Assembly: GCA_009840355.1 (NCBI GenBank)
Contig: VXNZ01000056.1
Location: 186,001 to 250,000, forward strand
Length of the DNA stretch: 64,000 nucleotides
DNA from: Chloroflexota bacterium
GTDB taxonomy: Bacteria > Chloroflexota > Dehalococcoidia > Lucifugimonadales > JADFKI01
Direction of reading: 5' to 3'
In this document: positions 18,125-27,716 of the stretch, piece after piece
How the letters are laid out: each line of letters opens with the position of its first letter
Position numbering within the stretch: position 1 is the first letter of the stretch
Made by a program: the position numbers and the translations under genes
The notes under the pieces: model-generated
The model's input: the letters and a program-made list of their open reading frames with translations, nothing else
What the model was told of the DNA's origin: nothing
Database searches by the model: none

Positions 18125-19023
18125 GATACGCCCTCGTTTGCGAGAACATCGTTGATGGCGTCTCGCAGGCGCATTGCCGCAGTGCGCGCGCCGTCCGCGA
18201 ATTCGCCGGAGCTGCGGTCGGCGTAGATTATGCCGCGCGCGGAGTTTATCAGGATGTTGGGCGGTACGCTGCGGCCGCCGTTATCGCGGTCTATGCCGTT
18301 CTTCACGGACGCTTCGAGTTCGCCGCCTTGCGCTCCGATGCCGGGTATGAGTATCGGCATTCCGGGGCAGCGTCGTCTGATTACGCCAATCTGATCCGGG
18401 GATGTGGCACCTAAGACCAAACCGATATTGCCGTTGGCGTTCCATTCGGATGCGCGCGCGGCAACCCACTCGTAGAGCGGCATTTCTTGACCGTAGGCTG
18501 GTGCGACGTCGCTTTCTGAACTGTCTGCATTGACGGACACAATAATATCCTGGAACTCGCGCGCGCCCTGATTTGATGTGCGGCACAAGACAAAAACGCC
18601 CTTGTCCGCGTAGTCCAAGAATGGTGCGAGCGATTCTCCACCCATATATCCGTTCACGGTAACGGCGTCGAAGCCCCAGTAATCGAACATCGCCCCGGCG
18701 TACTTGACGCTGGTCGAACCAATGTCGCCGCGCTTGGCATCGCAGAGCAGCACGACATCCGGCGCGGTCTCGCGGATGTGCGCTATCGTGTCGTGCAGCA
18801 ATTGCAAGCCTTCGATGCCGAGCGCCTCGTAGAAGGCGATGTTAGGCTTGTACGCGCAGACCAGGTCCTTCGTCGCGTCCACGATGGCGCGGTTGAACGC
18901 CCGCATATCGCTATTTCTTGCCAGCGCGGGCGGCATCAGCGCGGGATCGACATCCAAGCCCACGCACACTAGACTGCGATTCGTGCTCGCTGCGCTATGT
19001 AGTTTGTCGGTGAATGCGCTCAA
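18118..19023 (-). CDS. pyrF: Orotidine-5'-phosphate decarboxylase (type 2)
   Basis: PyrF makes UMP in the last step of pyrimidine synthesis. It has VCVGLDVDP at the N-terminus, the K in YKPNIAFYE, and the catalytic D-x-K-R-G-D motif LLCDAKRGDIGST. The phosphate-binding region IPGIGAQGGE and the closing ARGIIYA segment are present. At 301 aa and with this motif order it belongs to the longer type-2 (PyrF subfamily 2) enzymes. It overlaps the downstream DUF951 gene by 7 bp. No other pyrimidine gene is nearby. Confidence 0.93.
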   Translation of the reverse strand: MSAFTDKLHSAASTNRSLVCVGLDVDPALMPPALARNSDMRAFNRAIVDATKDLVCAYKPNIAFYEALGIEGLQLLHDTIAHIRETAPDVVLLCDAKRGDIGSTSVKYAGAMFDYWGFDAVTVNGYMGGESLAPFLDYADKGVFVLCRTSNQGAREFQDIIVSVNADSSESDVAPAYGQEMPLYEWVAARASEWNANGNIGLVLGATSPDQIGVIRRRCPGMPILIPGIGAQGGELEASVKNGIDRDNGGRSVPPNILINSARGIIYADRSSGEFADGARTAAMRLRDAINDVLANEGVSW

Positions 19024-19171
19024 GTTCGCTCCTAAGTATCAATATGATTGCCATTGCCCCACGACCAGTTTAATATCGCGGCAGTGGCGCGACAAGTGTG
19101 GGAAGGCTGCTGATTGTGCTAATTGGCAACGCATCCTATCCTGCCCATTCTGAACATAGATGTACATATAG

Positions 19172-19900
19172 ATGTATATAGTGGAGAAAGAATCACTTTT
19201 GACTGAAAGGCTACAAGAAATCTTTGAGCGCCTGCTGGCGCGCTACGGCGGGCAGCGCTGGTGGCCTGCCGACACGCCGTTTGAGGTGATGGTAGGAGCA
19301 GTGCTGACGCAGGCGACTTCGTGGGCGAATGTGGAATTGGCTATCGCGCGGTTGAAGGACGCCGGCGCGCTCTCGCCTTCTGCGATTCGCGATATGGACG
19401 CGGCAGAACTCGCGGCGCTCATATATTCAAGCGGTTTTTATAACATCAAGGCACGGCGGTTGAAAGCACTGGTAAAGTTCATCGGCGACGCTTACGGCGA
19501 TAGCATAGACGCGATGCGCGCGGCGGATTGCGACACATTACGGCGCGAACTGCTTGCCGTCAGCGGCATCGGCGAAGAGACTGCTGACGCGATACTGCTG
19601 TATGCGCTGGACAAGCCGGTGTTCGTGGTTGACGCGTACTCGCGCCGGCTGACTGAACGGCTTGGAATCGCGCCTCAATCGCAGTCTTACGGCGCGCATC
19701 AGCGGCTGTTCACCGACAACCTGCCACACGACCGCGCGCTGTTCGCCAACAATTTACCACAAGATACTGCGCTGTTCGTGGAGTATCATGCGCTCATCGT
19801 GGAACACGGCAAGCAAGCGTGCCGCAAGACGCCCGTGTGTGCGAGCTGTTGTCTCGTCGATGTGTGTGCGACCGGGATGGAGCGGAATAGCAGGGAGTAA
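19172..19900 (+). CDS. HhH-GPD DNA glycosylase with 4Fe-4S cluster, MagIII-like
   Basis: This is a base-excision repair glycosylase of the endonuclease III superfamily. The helix-hairpin-helix motif reads AVSGIGEETADAIL (residues 129-142) and the catalytic Asp is D154 in FVVDAYSRR. The position of the lyase lysine of true EndoIII is occupied by Glu135, so a monofunctional 3-methyladenine-type (MagIII) enzyme is more likely. A 4Fe-4S cluster is formed by C217-x5-C223-x2-C226-x5-C232. A short tandem duplication (DNLPHDRALFA / NNLPQDTALFV) is inserted at about 182-203. The start is uncertain: ATG 19172, or TTG 19199 after GGAG. Confidence 0.85.
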   Translation: MYIVEKESLLTERLQEIFERLLARYGGQRWWPADTPFEVMVGAVLTQATSWANVELAIARLKDAGALSPSAIRDMDAAELAALIYSSGFYNIKARRLKALVKFIGDAYGDSIDAMRAADCDTLRRELLAVSGIGEETADAILLYALDKPVFVVDAYSRRLTERLGIAPQSQSYGAHQRLFTDNLPHDRALFANNLPQDTALFVEYHALIVEHGKQACRKTPVCASCCLVDVCATGMERNSRE

Positions 19901-19950
19901 TCCTGTACAACCAGCTTGTACATTACAGCCAGCCTGTACATCGATGTTAA

Positions 19951-20793
19951 TTACACGCCTTGAAATCGGTCTGCGAATTGGGCGGCTAGGGTTTCGTCGC
20001 CGGATAGGGCTATTCTGCCGCGTCTGACGGAGCGGCGCAGTTGCAGACGGCTGTAGCAGAACAGGATGTAGGTGTCGGTGTCGCAGGTGAAGGTAACATC
20101 GGCAGGCGAGTCGTCGTCTAGTGGCGTATGGCGGAAGCGGTCGCCGGTGATGGTGATGTCGTAACCACCCTCAGCGTCCGTCAAGTCGAAGCGGTAGCGT
20201 ATCGGCGTGTCTAGCGGAGCGCTTGCCTGAAAGCCCGTGCGCAGCCAGCGCCGCACGAACTCCAGCAAGAACGTCTTGGCGCGCGCGCTGAGATTGGCAT
20301 TGCGGTCGATCGGGTAGCGGATGTCCCACGAGTGTATCGCAAGCTCGGATGCGCGAATGTCGATGAGCCTGTCCACGCTGATGACGAAATACGGATGCCA
20401 AGTGGGCAGCGCATAAGACGATTCGTCGAGGTCTAGCAGCAGCGTGTTGAACCGCTTGCAGCTGGCGTTGAAGTCGTAAAACAGGTCTTCGTGGATGGCG
20501 TTGCGCGTGTCCACCAGCCGATCGAGTCCCTGCTCCGGGCTTGATGGAGGATTCCAGCCCATCGGCGGCTCCACGCTGCCCCTCACAGCGTTCGTAATGC
20601 TCAACCCGAACACATTCGCGCCAAGGATGAGGTGCGTGATGACATCGGCAATCTTCCAACCGGGACAGGCGCTGGCATACACATCCGGGTCGCGCCAGAT
20701 ATTGTCGGGCAGAGTGTGCAGATACGCTGCCATCTCGTTTGACAGGTCGCGCACGAGTTGGATGCGCTCTTTCACTTGCTGTACATCGCTCAT
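19951..20793 (-). CDS. DinB/mycothiol maleylpyruvate isomerase-fold protein
   Basis: The protein has the four-helix DinB-like fold with the family pattern around the entry helix, PGWKIADVITHLI (about residues 44-56). A second conserved region is RASELAIHSWDIRY (about 147-160). Its C-terminal third (about 195-275) resembles the SCP2-like lid found in TIGR03083/MDMPI proteins. Such enzymes are metal- and thiol-dependent transferases, but the substrate is unknown. The three His/Asp/Glu-type ligands are not all certain here. It overlaps the upstream HIT gene by 4 bp (ATGA), so the two are coupled. Confidence 0.75.
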   Translation of the reverse strand: MSDVQQVKERIQLVRDLSNEMAAYLHTLPDNIWRDPDVYASACPGWKIADVITHLILGANVFGLSITNAVRGSVEPPMGWNPPSSPEQGLDRLVDTRNAIHEDLFYDFNASCKRFNTLLLDLDESSYALPTWHPYFVISVDRLIDIRASELAIHSWDIRYPIDRNANLSARAKTFLLEFVRRWLRTGFQASAPLDTPIRYRFDLTDAEGGYDITITGDRFRHTPLDDDSPADVTFTCDTDTYILFCYSRLQLRRSVRRGRIALSGDETLAAQFADRFQGV

Positions 20794-21278
20794 AGTTGCG
20801 CCCTTATCTCTTCAGCGATTTCGCGCTCTCGCTTAATATCAATCTGCACCTTGTCCAGTATATCAGCCGACCGTCGTTCAAGCGCGGCGAGGTGCAAGGG
20901 ACCGTCGCCCCAAAGACTGCTCTTGCGGCGCGGCACGACATGCATGTGGAAGTGCGGGACTTCCTGCATGCTGGCGACGCCGTTGTTATTGTACAGCGTA
21001 ATGCCGTCCGGCGAGTATGTCTTGACCATCGCGACGGACACTCTACGCACGGCACGCATTATCGCATGCAGTTCATCGTCGGTCAGGTCAAGTATAGTCG
21101 GCGCGTGTCTGCGCGGAATGACAAATACTTGCCCCACTTCATACTGCCGTATGTTGACGATTGTGAGCGTCAATTCGGTCTCTTCCACAAGCCCCTTGTC
21201 AAACCGCCCCGCTATCAGTTCGCAGAACACGCAAGGCGTCATCTTGGGCAATTCAAAAGGTGTATCCATCATCCACAA
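20790..21278 (-). CDS. HIT family nucleotide hydrolase/transferase
   Basis: The histidine-triad motif is HFHMHVVPR (H-x-H-x-H, about residues 112-120). The N-terminal CVFCELIAG motif, with two cysteines, is typical of Hint-like proteins that may bind zinc. These hydrolyse AMP-linked substrates. The C-terminal tail (about 130-162) is a charged helix. The start could be Met1, Met3, Met4 or a later Met. It is the first gene of a two-gene unit with the DinB-fold gene (4-bp overlap). Confidence 0.88.
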   Translation of the reverse strand: MWMMDTPFELPKMTPCVFCELIAGRFDKGLVEETELTLTIVNIRQYEVGQVFVIPRRHAPTILDLTDDELHAIMRAVRRVSVAMVKTYSPDGITLYNNNGVASMQEVPHFHMHVVPRRKSSLWGDGPLHLAALERRSADILDKVQIDIKREREIAEEIRAQL

Positions 21279-21281
21279 CTA

Positions 21282-21312
21282 CACTGATAACTGTTCGCTG
21301 AAAACTGCAAAC
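21282..21312. repeat. AACTGATAACTG-type short repeat
   Basis: The string CACTGATAACTG, followed by CTGAAAACTGC, lies in the gap between gap and the HIT gene. It belongs to the same loose family as 10838-10865 and 33088-33130. Confidence 0.45.
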
Positions 21313-21318
21313 TCTTAT

Positions 21319-22332
21319 TTATAGTCCCCTGCTTGCAATATATGCGGCGAGGTCAGCGGTGCGGCAGCTGTAGCCCCATTCGTTGTCGTACCAGCCGACT
21401 ACCTTGACCATGTTCTCGCCGACGGTCATCGTGGAGAGCGCATCCAGGACGCAGCTGTGCGGGTTCCTGATGATGTCGCTGCTGACTAGCGGCGCTTCGC
21501 TGTATTCCAGGATGCCGTTTAGTTCGCTTGCGGCGGCGGCTTGGAATGCGGCGTTTACTTCGTCCGCGGACGCGGGCCGTTCCAGCGTGGCGACGAAGTC
21601 CGTGACCGAGCCGGTGGGCGTGGGTACGCGCATCGCCATGCCGTTCAGCTTGCCGTCGAGTTCGGGCAGCACGACGCCGACAGCCCTCGCCGCGCCGGTC
21701 GATGTGGGGATGATGTTGACCGCACCGGCACGCGCGCGCCTCAAATCCGAGTGTCCGCCGTCCAGCAGGCGCTGGTCGTTCGTGTATGCGTGGATGGTCG
21801 TCATCAGCCCTTGCTGCACGCCGAAATTGTCGTTCAGCGTCTTCGCCATCGGCGCGATGCAGTTCGTGGTGCAGGATGCGTTGGACACGATGTTGTGCTT
21901 GTCCGGATCGTAGCGGCGCTCGTTGACGCCCAAAACAAGGGTGATGTCGTCATTGCTCGCCGGCGCCGATATAATGACCTTCTTCGCGCCGGACGCCAGG
22001 TGCTTCGCGGAGTTGTCCGCGTCCGTGAATACGCCGGTGCACTCGATAACGATGTCCACACCAGCGTCGCCCCAGCGCAGGTCGGCGGGGTCGGCTTCGG
22101 AGAATGCCTGTATAGACATGTCGCCTATGACAATCGATCCGTCGAGCGCCTGCACATCAGATGGATATATCCCGTATGTGGAGTCGTACTTGAACAGGTG
22201 CGCGTTGGTCTCGAAGTCGGTCCTGTCGTTGACGACGACGACCTCTAGCGTGTCGGCATGGCGTTCCATAATAGCGCGGAGCGCCTGCCTGCCGATGCGC
22301 CCGAACCCGTTGATGCCCACGCGAGTTGTCAT
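21319..22332 (-). CDS. gap: Glyceraldehyde-3-phosphate dehydrogenase (NAD-dependent)
   Basis: The enzyme oxidises G3P to 1,3-bisphosphoglycerate. The NAD-binding motif is INGFGRIGR (residues 7-15). The active-site cysteine is in SNASCTTNCIAP, its His partner lies downstream, and the C-terminal signature VKVVGWYDNEWGYS is present. An Asp in VVNDRTD after the second strand suits NAD rather than NADP. At 337 aa it has normal length when started at ATG 22332; an in-frame upstream start at 22404 adds an unconserved leader. No pgk or tpi gene is adjacent, so glycolysis genes are scattered here. Confidence 0.96.
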   Translation of the reverse strand: MTTRVGINGFGRIGRQALRAIMERHADTLEVVVVNDRTDFETNAHLFKYDSTYGIYPSDVQALDGSIVIGDMSIQAFSEADPADLRWGDAGVDIVIECTGVFTDADNSAKHLASGAKKVIISAPASNDDITLVLGVNERRYDPDKHNIVSNASCTTNCIAPMAKTLNDNFGVQQGLMTTIHAYTNDQRLLDGGHSDLRRARAGAVNIIPTSTGAARAVGVVLPELDGKLNGMAMRVPTPTGSVTDFVATLERPASADEVNAAFQAAAASELNGILEYSEAPLVSSDIIRNPHSCVLDALSTMTVGENMVKVVGWYDNEWGYSCRTADLAAYIASRGL

Positions 22333-22419
22333 AGTATCGTCAAGCCCTTTCTTCAAATTGGCATTCCCATTCCATGGTGGATATGCTTTGCTGTGTCTTT
22401 TCAAAATGCAATTGCGATT

Positions 22420-22772
22420 TCACGAAGGGATGATGCTTCGCTCGAAATTACAAATCTGCTCTGCATTATACAGGGCATATTCCGCGTCTTCGTACATATA
22501 GTATGATTCCAAGGATTCCACAATTTCACGAAACCTAGAAAGCTCGTGGTATGACTCTTCAAGGCTGATCGCTAATGCTATCCGTGTGTGTCCAAAGACA
22601 TCGCTGTCGCCGCGATGGTAGGCAAGCGCCTTCAAGGTTTTCTCCGCAACCTGTTGCGCTACGAAGGATACATAGCTGTATCGCTCGTTCCTCATCAGGT
22701 AACGGGCAGTGTGTCTAGGTCATGCTCGGCTTGGCGCATCCATATCCCCGTTACATCTTCACTCTCCCTCAT
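22420..22772 (-). pseudogene. HEPN-domain protein, frameshifted (toxin-like half of an MNT-HEPN pair)
   Basis: The downstream frame (22695-22420) encodes the HEPN helix pattern SYVSFVAQQVAEKTLKALAY. The natural N-terminus is in another frame: ATG 22772 gives MRESEDVTGIWMRQAEHDLD and meets a stop near 22700. A change of about 1-2 bases at 22705-22708 would join them into a normal HEPN protein (DLDT...RYLMRNERYSY). It overlaps the end of the nucleotidyltransferase frame by 14 bp. The extreme C-terminus (FERSIIPS) sits in sequence resembling a decayed end of the inverted-repeat element. It may be a decayed toxin gene or assembly indels. Confidence 0.6.
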
Positions 22773-23102
22773 AGATTACCACCCCTTCCGCAAGAGCCCT
22801 GCAGATGAATGGGCGGTTTTGGCGCTGCATGCCGTCGAGTTCTTTAGGAGTGTAAATCAGCATGTCTAGGCTTTTGCCCCAGGGATCCCATAACCTGAAC
22901 ACGGGGCGATAGTCCTTATGCCGCTGCAAAAAGTGCTTGTCCGTCTCCGCGACGATTATCAGGTCAAGGCGCTGTACTCGTCTGCGTCGCCGCGCGCATA
23001 AGAGCCGAACACGATTGCACGCTGCGCACCGCTTGCTTCGAGCGCGGGCGTGAGCGCGTCCCGTATGGTGTCCAGCGTCGGTATTTCTGCACGAGCCTGC
23101 AT
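22759..23102 (-). pseudogene. MNT-type minimal nucleotidyltransferase, frameshifted
   Basis: ATG 23102, with GGAAGGG upstream, begins a typical MNT antitoxin-like protein with the GSYARGDADEYS motif. The expected next residues are DLD, but one base is missing at about 22970, giving a premature TGA. The correct continuation is intact in the next frame: LDLIIVAETDKHF, then WDPWGKSLDMLIYTP, and so on to TGA 22759. The missing base falls exactly at the first catalytic Asp codon (GSYARG...SDLD). Paired with the HEPN gene it forms a MNT-HEPN module in which both genes are broken. Confidence 0.65.
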
Positions 23103-23147
23103 AGTGTTCCCTTCCCTGACGGACTGATGAACTGACCGACCGAAGAA

Positions 23148-24833
23148 CTACACCCGTGCCATTTCGCGGCGCATCTGGGCTAGGCCCATTGGTCCGAGGT
23201 TCAGCGCGCGAGTGTGGAACTCTTTCAGGTCGAAGTTAGCGCCTTTTCGCTGCTTGGCGTCGTCGCGGGCGTCTAGCCATTCGCGCTCGCCGACTTTGTA
23301 CGATATTGCCTGCGCGGGCATGCCTAGGTAGCGATCAACTTCGCTTGCCACGAAGTCGGGTGGGAAGTGGCTGCGCTGCCGGATGAACTCCAATCCAAGC
23401 TCAGGCGACCACGCCTCGCCGGGATGGAAATCCGCGTCCGCCGGTATGGCATAGCCTAAGTGCATGCCGATGTCTATTATCACGCGCACGCTGCGGAGCG
23501 CTTGCGCGCGCAGCATGCCGAGATAGTAGTCCGGGTTTCTCAGATAGCCGAGTTCTGCCATCAGCCGTTCGGCGTACAGCGCCCAGCCCTCGATGTAGCC
23601 GGATGTGCCACCCATCGCCGTCTGGAAGCGTGACAGCTCGCTGGTCAGATATTTGGCGATGCCTCGCTCGAAGTGATGTCCGGGCACGCCCTCGTGGTAC
23701 GCGATGGACGCCTCGCCCCAAAGCGGAAATCGCGTCTTGCCGCCGGTCGGATACCATGTCCGCCCGGGTCGGCTGAAGTCTTCAGACGGAGCGGTGTAGT
23801 ACATCGCGAGCGCGCCGCCGGGTGGCGCAATCATCGCCTCAATACGCTTCACGGGCTCAGGGATGTCGAAGTGCGTGCCGTTCAGCTCGGCGATAGTGGT
23901 GTCCTGCAATTCTTGCATCCACCTTTGGAAAGCGTCCACGCCTTCGATGGCGCGGTCGGGGTCGGTCTCCAGCAATTCTTTAGCCGCTTCCACGCCGGCG
24001 CCGGGCAGGATGCGCTCTGCGGTCTTTGCCATCTCGCTTTCGACCCACCGCAGCTGCTCCCAGCCCCAAGCGTATGTCTCGGCGAAGTCCAATTCCACGC
24101 CGTTGAACGCGCGCGACGCCAGCGCGTAACGCTCTTCGCCCACGCCGTCCTGCGATGATGCCGCATGCAGATATTCGTCGGTCAGGAAGCGCCCGAAATC
24201 GGCGTATGCGCTCGCGGCTGCATCTGCGCCTGCCGCGAGATCGCCTCGCAGCGCGTCCGATGCAACGCCAGCTGCGTCGAACGCGTCGATGAGTTCATGG
24301 AAGAAGGTCTTCGCGCCGTTATTACCGCCTTCACCCGACCAGACGCGCGCTTGTTGAGCGCAGCCTTCGGCTTGGCGACGGCTGCTCGTGGACGATAGGC
24401 GCATGCCTTCAGCAAGGCTTTGGCGGTAGCTCGACAAACCTTGCGGGACGAGCGCCATGCGCGCGGCGATGTTGCGCCAATGCTCTTCGGTGTCGCGCGG
24501 CATCAGGTCGAATATCATGCGGATGCTCTGGAACGGGCTGCCCAGCACGCGCAGGCTGCGCAGGTGTTCGCCGGCGTCGTGCGTGTCCAAGTCGGTCCGC
24601 AGGTCGTCGAGCATCGCTTCTTTGGCGATGCGGTCGCGCTCGCCTTCGACGGCGGCGGCTTGCAGCGCGGCGATGGTCCGGCGTTTCAGGTCGGCATTGG
24701 CATCCGCGCCCTGCGGCGAGAAGTCTGCCATCTTGTCGTCGTATCCCGGTACACCGATGGATGTCGCGCTGAACGGATTGAGCGCGGCGTATCGCTCCAC
24801 ATAGTCGTTCGCGATGTCGTAGATTTCGGACAT
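23148..24833 (-). CDS. DUF885 family protein (zinc metallopeptidase-like)
   Basis: The 561-aa protein matches DUF885. The diagnostic HExxH-like motif is AYHEGVPGHHFE (about residues 380-391), followed by SGYIEGWALYAE (about 413-424), which supplies the downstream Glu ligand. These features indicate a gluzincin-like peptidase, probably cytosolic because no signal peptide is seen. The substrate is unknown. It is the last gene of a minus-strand series (LOG-like, eno, flavin-binding protein, DUF885), 72 bp after the preceding gene. AAAGG lies 13 nt upstream of the ATG. Confidence 0.88.
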   Translation of the reverse strand: MSEIYDIANDYVERYAALNPFSATSIGVPGYDDKMADFSPQGADANADLKRRTIAALQAAAVEGERDRIAKEAMLDDLRTDLDTHDAGEHLRSLRVLGSPFQSIRMIFDLMPRDTEEHWRNIAARMALVPQGLSSYRQSLAEGMRLSSTSSRRQAEGCAQQARVWSGEGGNNGAKTFFHELIDAFDAAGVASDALRGDLAAGADAAASAYADFGRFLTDEYLHAASSQDGVGEERYALASRAFNGVELDFAETYAWGWEQLRWVESEMAKTAERILPGAGVEAAKELLETDPDRAIEGVDAFQRWMQELQDTTIAELNGTHFDIPEPVKRIEAMIAPPGGALAMYYTAPSEDFSRPGRTWYPTGGKTRFPLWGEASIAYHEGVPGHHFERGIAKYLTSELSRFQTAMGGTSGYIEGWALYAERLMAELGYLRNPDYYLGMLRAQALRSVRVIIDIGMHLGYAIPADADFHPGEAWSPELGLEFIRQRSHFPPDFVASEVDRYLGMPAQAISYKVGEREWLDARDDAKQRKGANFDLKEFHTRALNLGPMGLAQMRREMARV

Positions 24834-24905
24834 TTGTAAAGTAGCCTTTCACTGGTAATGCCGGAGGCTGTGAAGCGCTAAGCGGCAAGGTTCACGCTGG
24901 GTCGA

Positions 24906-25427
24906 TTACGCGCGCTGCGGCACACGCTCGCCTTTATACAGCCTACCCCTGTCCCCAATCGTGCGCTCTCGCTCGAATGACATCACCGGCACACCGTAGC
25001 CACAGCTCGTGCTGGTCTTCTCCACCTGAATGTCTATCACTTGGCGCATGGGTAAAGCGATGTCGTCTGCGGCATATCCGAGCAGCAAATCGGCCAGCGG
25101 CGAATCTTCGATTGGCATAGTGCGCGCGCGACCGTACAGCCGAATTATGCCCGCATTATCTTCCTCAAAGGAGCAGACCATCACGGTAACAGGGCTGCCC
25201 GCGTCCGAATGCCGCGCCGTCTCGTTGCCGCTGCCAACATAGTCAAGATACGCCACACGGTTCGGGCTGATGATGTGCAGCGGAACGCCGCCCTTCGGCG
25301 ATACATTCACCGCATCAATATCGCCATCCTTGCCGCCGTCGAAGTCCGCGGATCCCACGAAGAACACGGGCGCGCCGCGAATCATCGCCGCCTGTTCGTC
25401 CGTTATGAGCGAATATGCCGTTGCCAT
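24906..25427 (-). CDS. Pyridoxamine 5'-phosphate oxidase-like (split-barrel flavin) protein
   Basis: The split beta-barrel fold is suggested by FVGSADFDGG, NVSPKGGVPLHIISPNRVAYLD, GNETARHSD and the closing RLYGRARTM strand. The NVSPKG motif and the NRVAYLDY stretch are typical of FMN-binding PPOX-like proteins, several of which bind F420 in related bacteria. The substrate is unknown. At 173 aa the length is normal. GGAGGAACATA precedes the ATG. It is 46 bp after enolase and 72 bp before the DUF885 gene. Confidence 0.8.
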   Translation of the reverse strand: MATAYSLITDEQAAMIRGAPVFFVGSADFDGGKDGDIDAVNVSPKGGVPLHIISPNRVAYLDYVGSGNETARHSDAGSPVTVMVCSFEEDNAGIIRLYGRARTMPIEDSPLADLLLGYAADDIALPMRQVIDIQVEKTSTSCGYGVPVMSFERERTIGDRGRLYKGERVPQRA

Positions 25428-25473
25428 TATGTTCCTCCGTCCCGTGATTTTATCCGCCGGAATTGCCGCCCGG

Positions 25474-27304
<1,831 letters not shown>

Positions 27305-27326
27305 GGAGTGTTTGCCTTCCGGTAGT

Positions 27327-27363
27327 CCCTTCCCCTTAACGGGAGAAGGTTAGAATGGGGGTG
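27327..27363. repeat. CCCTTCCCC...GGAGAAGGTTAG palindromic repeat
   Basis: The sequence TCCCTTCCCCTTAACGGGAG is followed by AAGGTTAGAATGGGGG. It belongs to a dispersed G/C-tract repeat family also seen at 27541-27574 (opposite orientation), 36521-36556, 37682-37718, 43715-43751, 58278-58310 and 63461-63515. Confidence 0.6.
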
Positions 27364-27716
27364 TTGGTCTTCGCAAGGCGGCATTCGCTAAGTATGGACC
27401 AGTAACTCGCCGCACAGGGATTATACGATTATAGTACAGGCGCTTGATAGTATGGGCGAGATTCTATAACTTAATGATAAGTGGTGTCGGAGGGCGTTCT
27501 GCTTTGCGCTGTCCGGCGAGTCCTGTGAGTGGCAATTTTGCCCCACCCTAACCCTACCCTTGAGGAGTACGGGACATCGATGGCTGCGCGGACAATGCAA
27601 TTGTACGAGACGGGGTTTGCCACCGGACGAGAAACGCAATCGAGGCAACATTCGCTGCCATAATCGCGGCATTTAGATGAACACACTCTCGGCATTGATA
27701 TATTTGACGAGGCGCT
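27364..27716. other. Intergenic stretch without a supported gene
   Basis: This is the divergent region between the LOG-like gene and the NADH dehydrogenase gene. It holds an inverted copy of the G/C-tract repeat at 27541-27574 (CCCCACCCTAACCCTACCC). No ORF has plausible codon usage, and no RNA gene was recognised. A GAGGCGCT motif near the end serves as ribosome-binding site for the gene at 27717. Confidence 0.5.
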
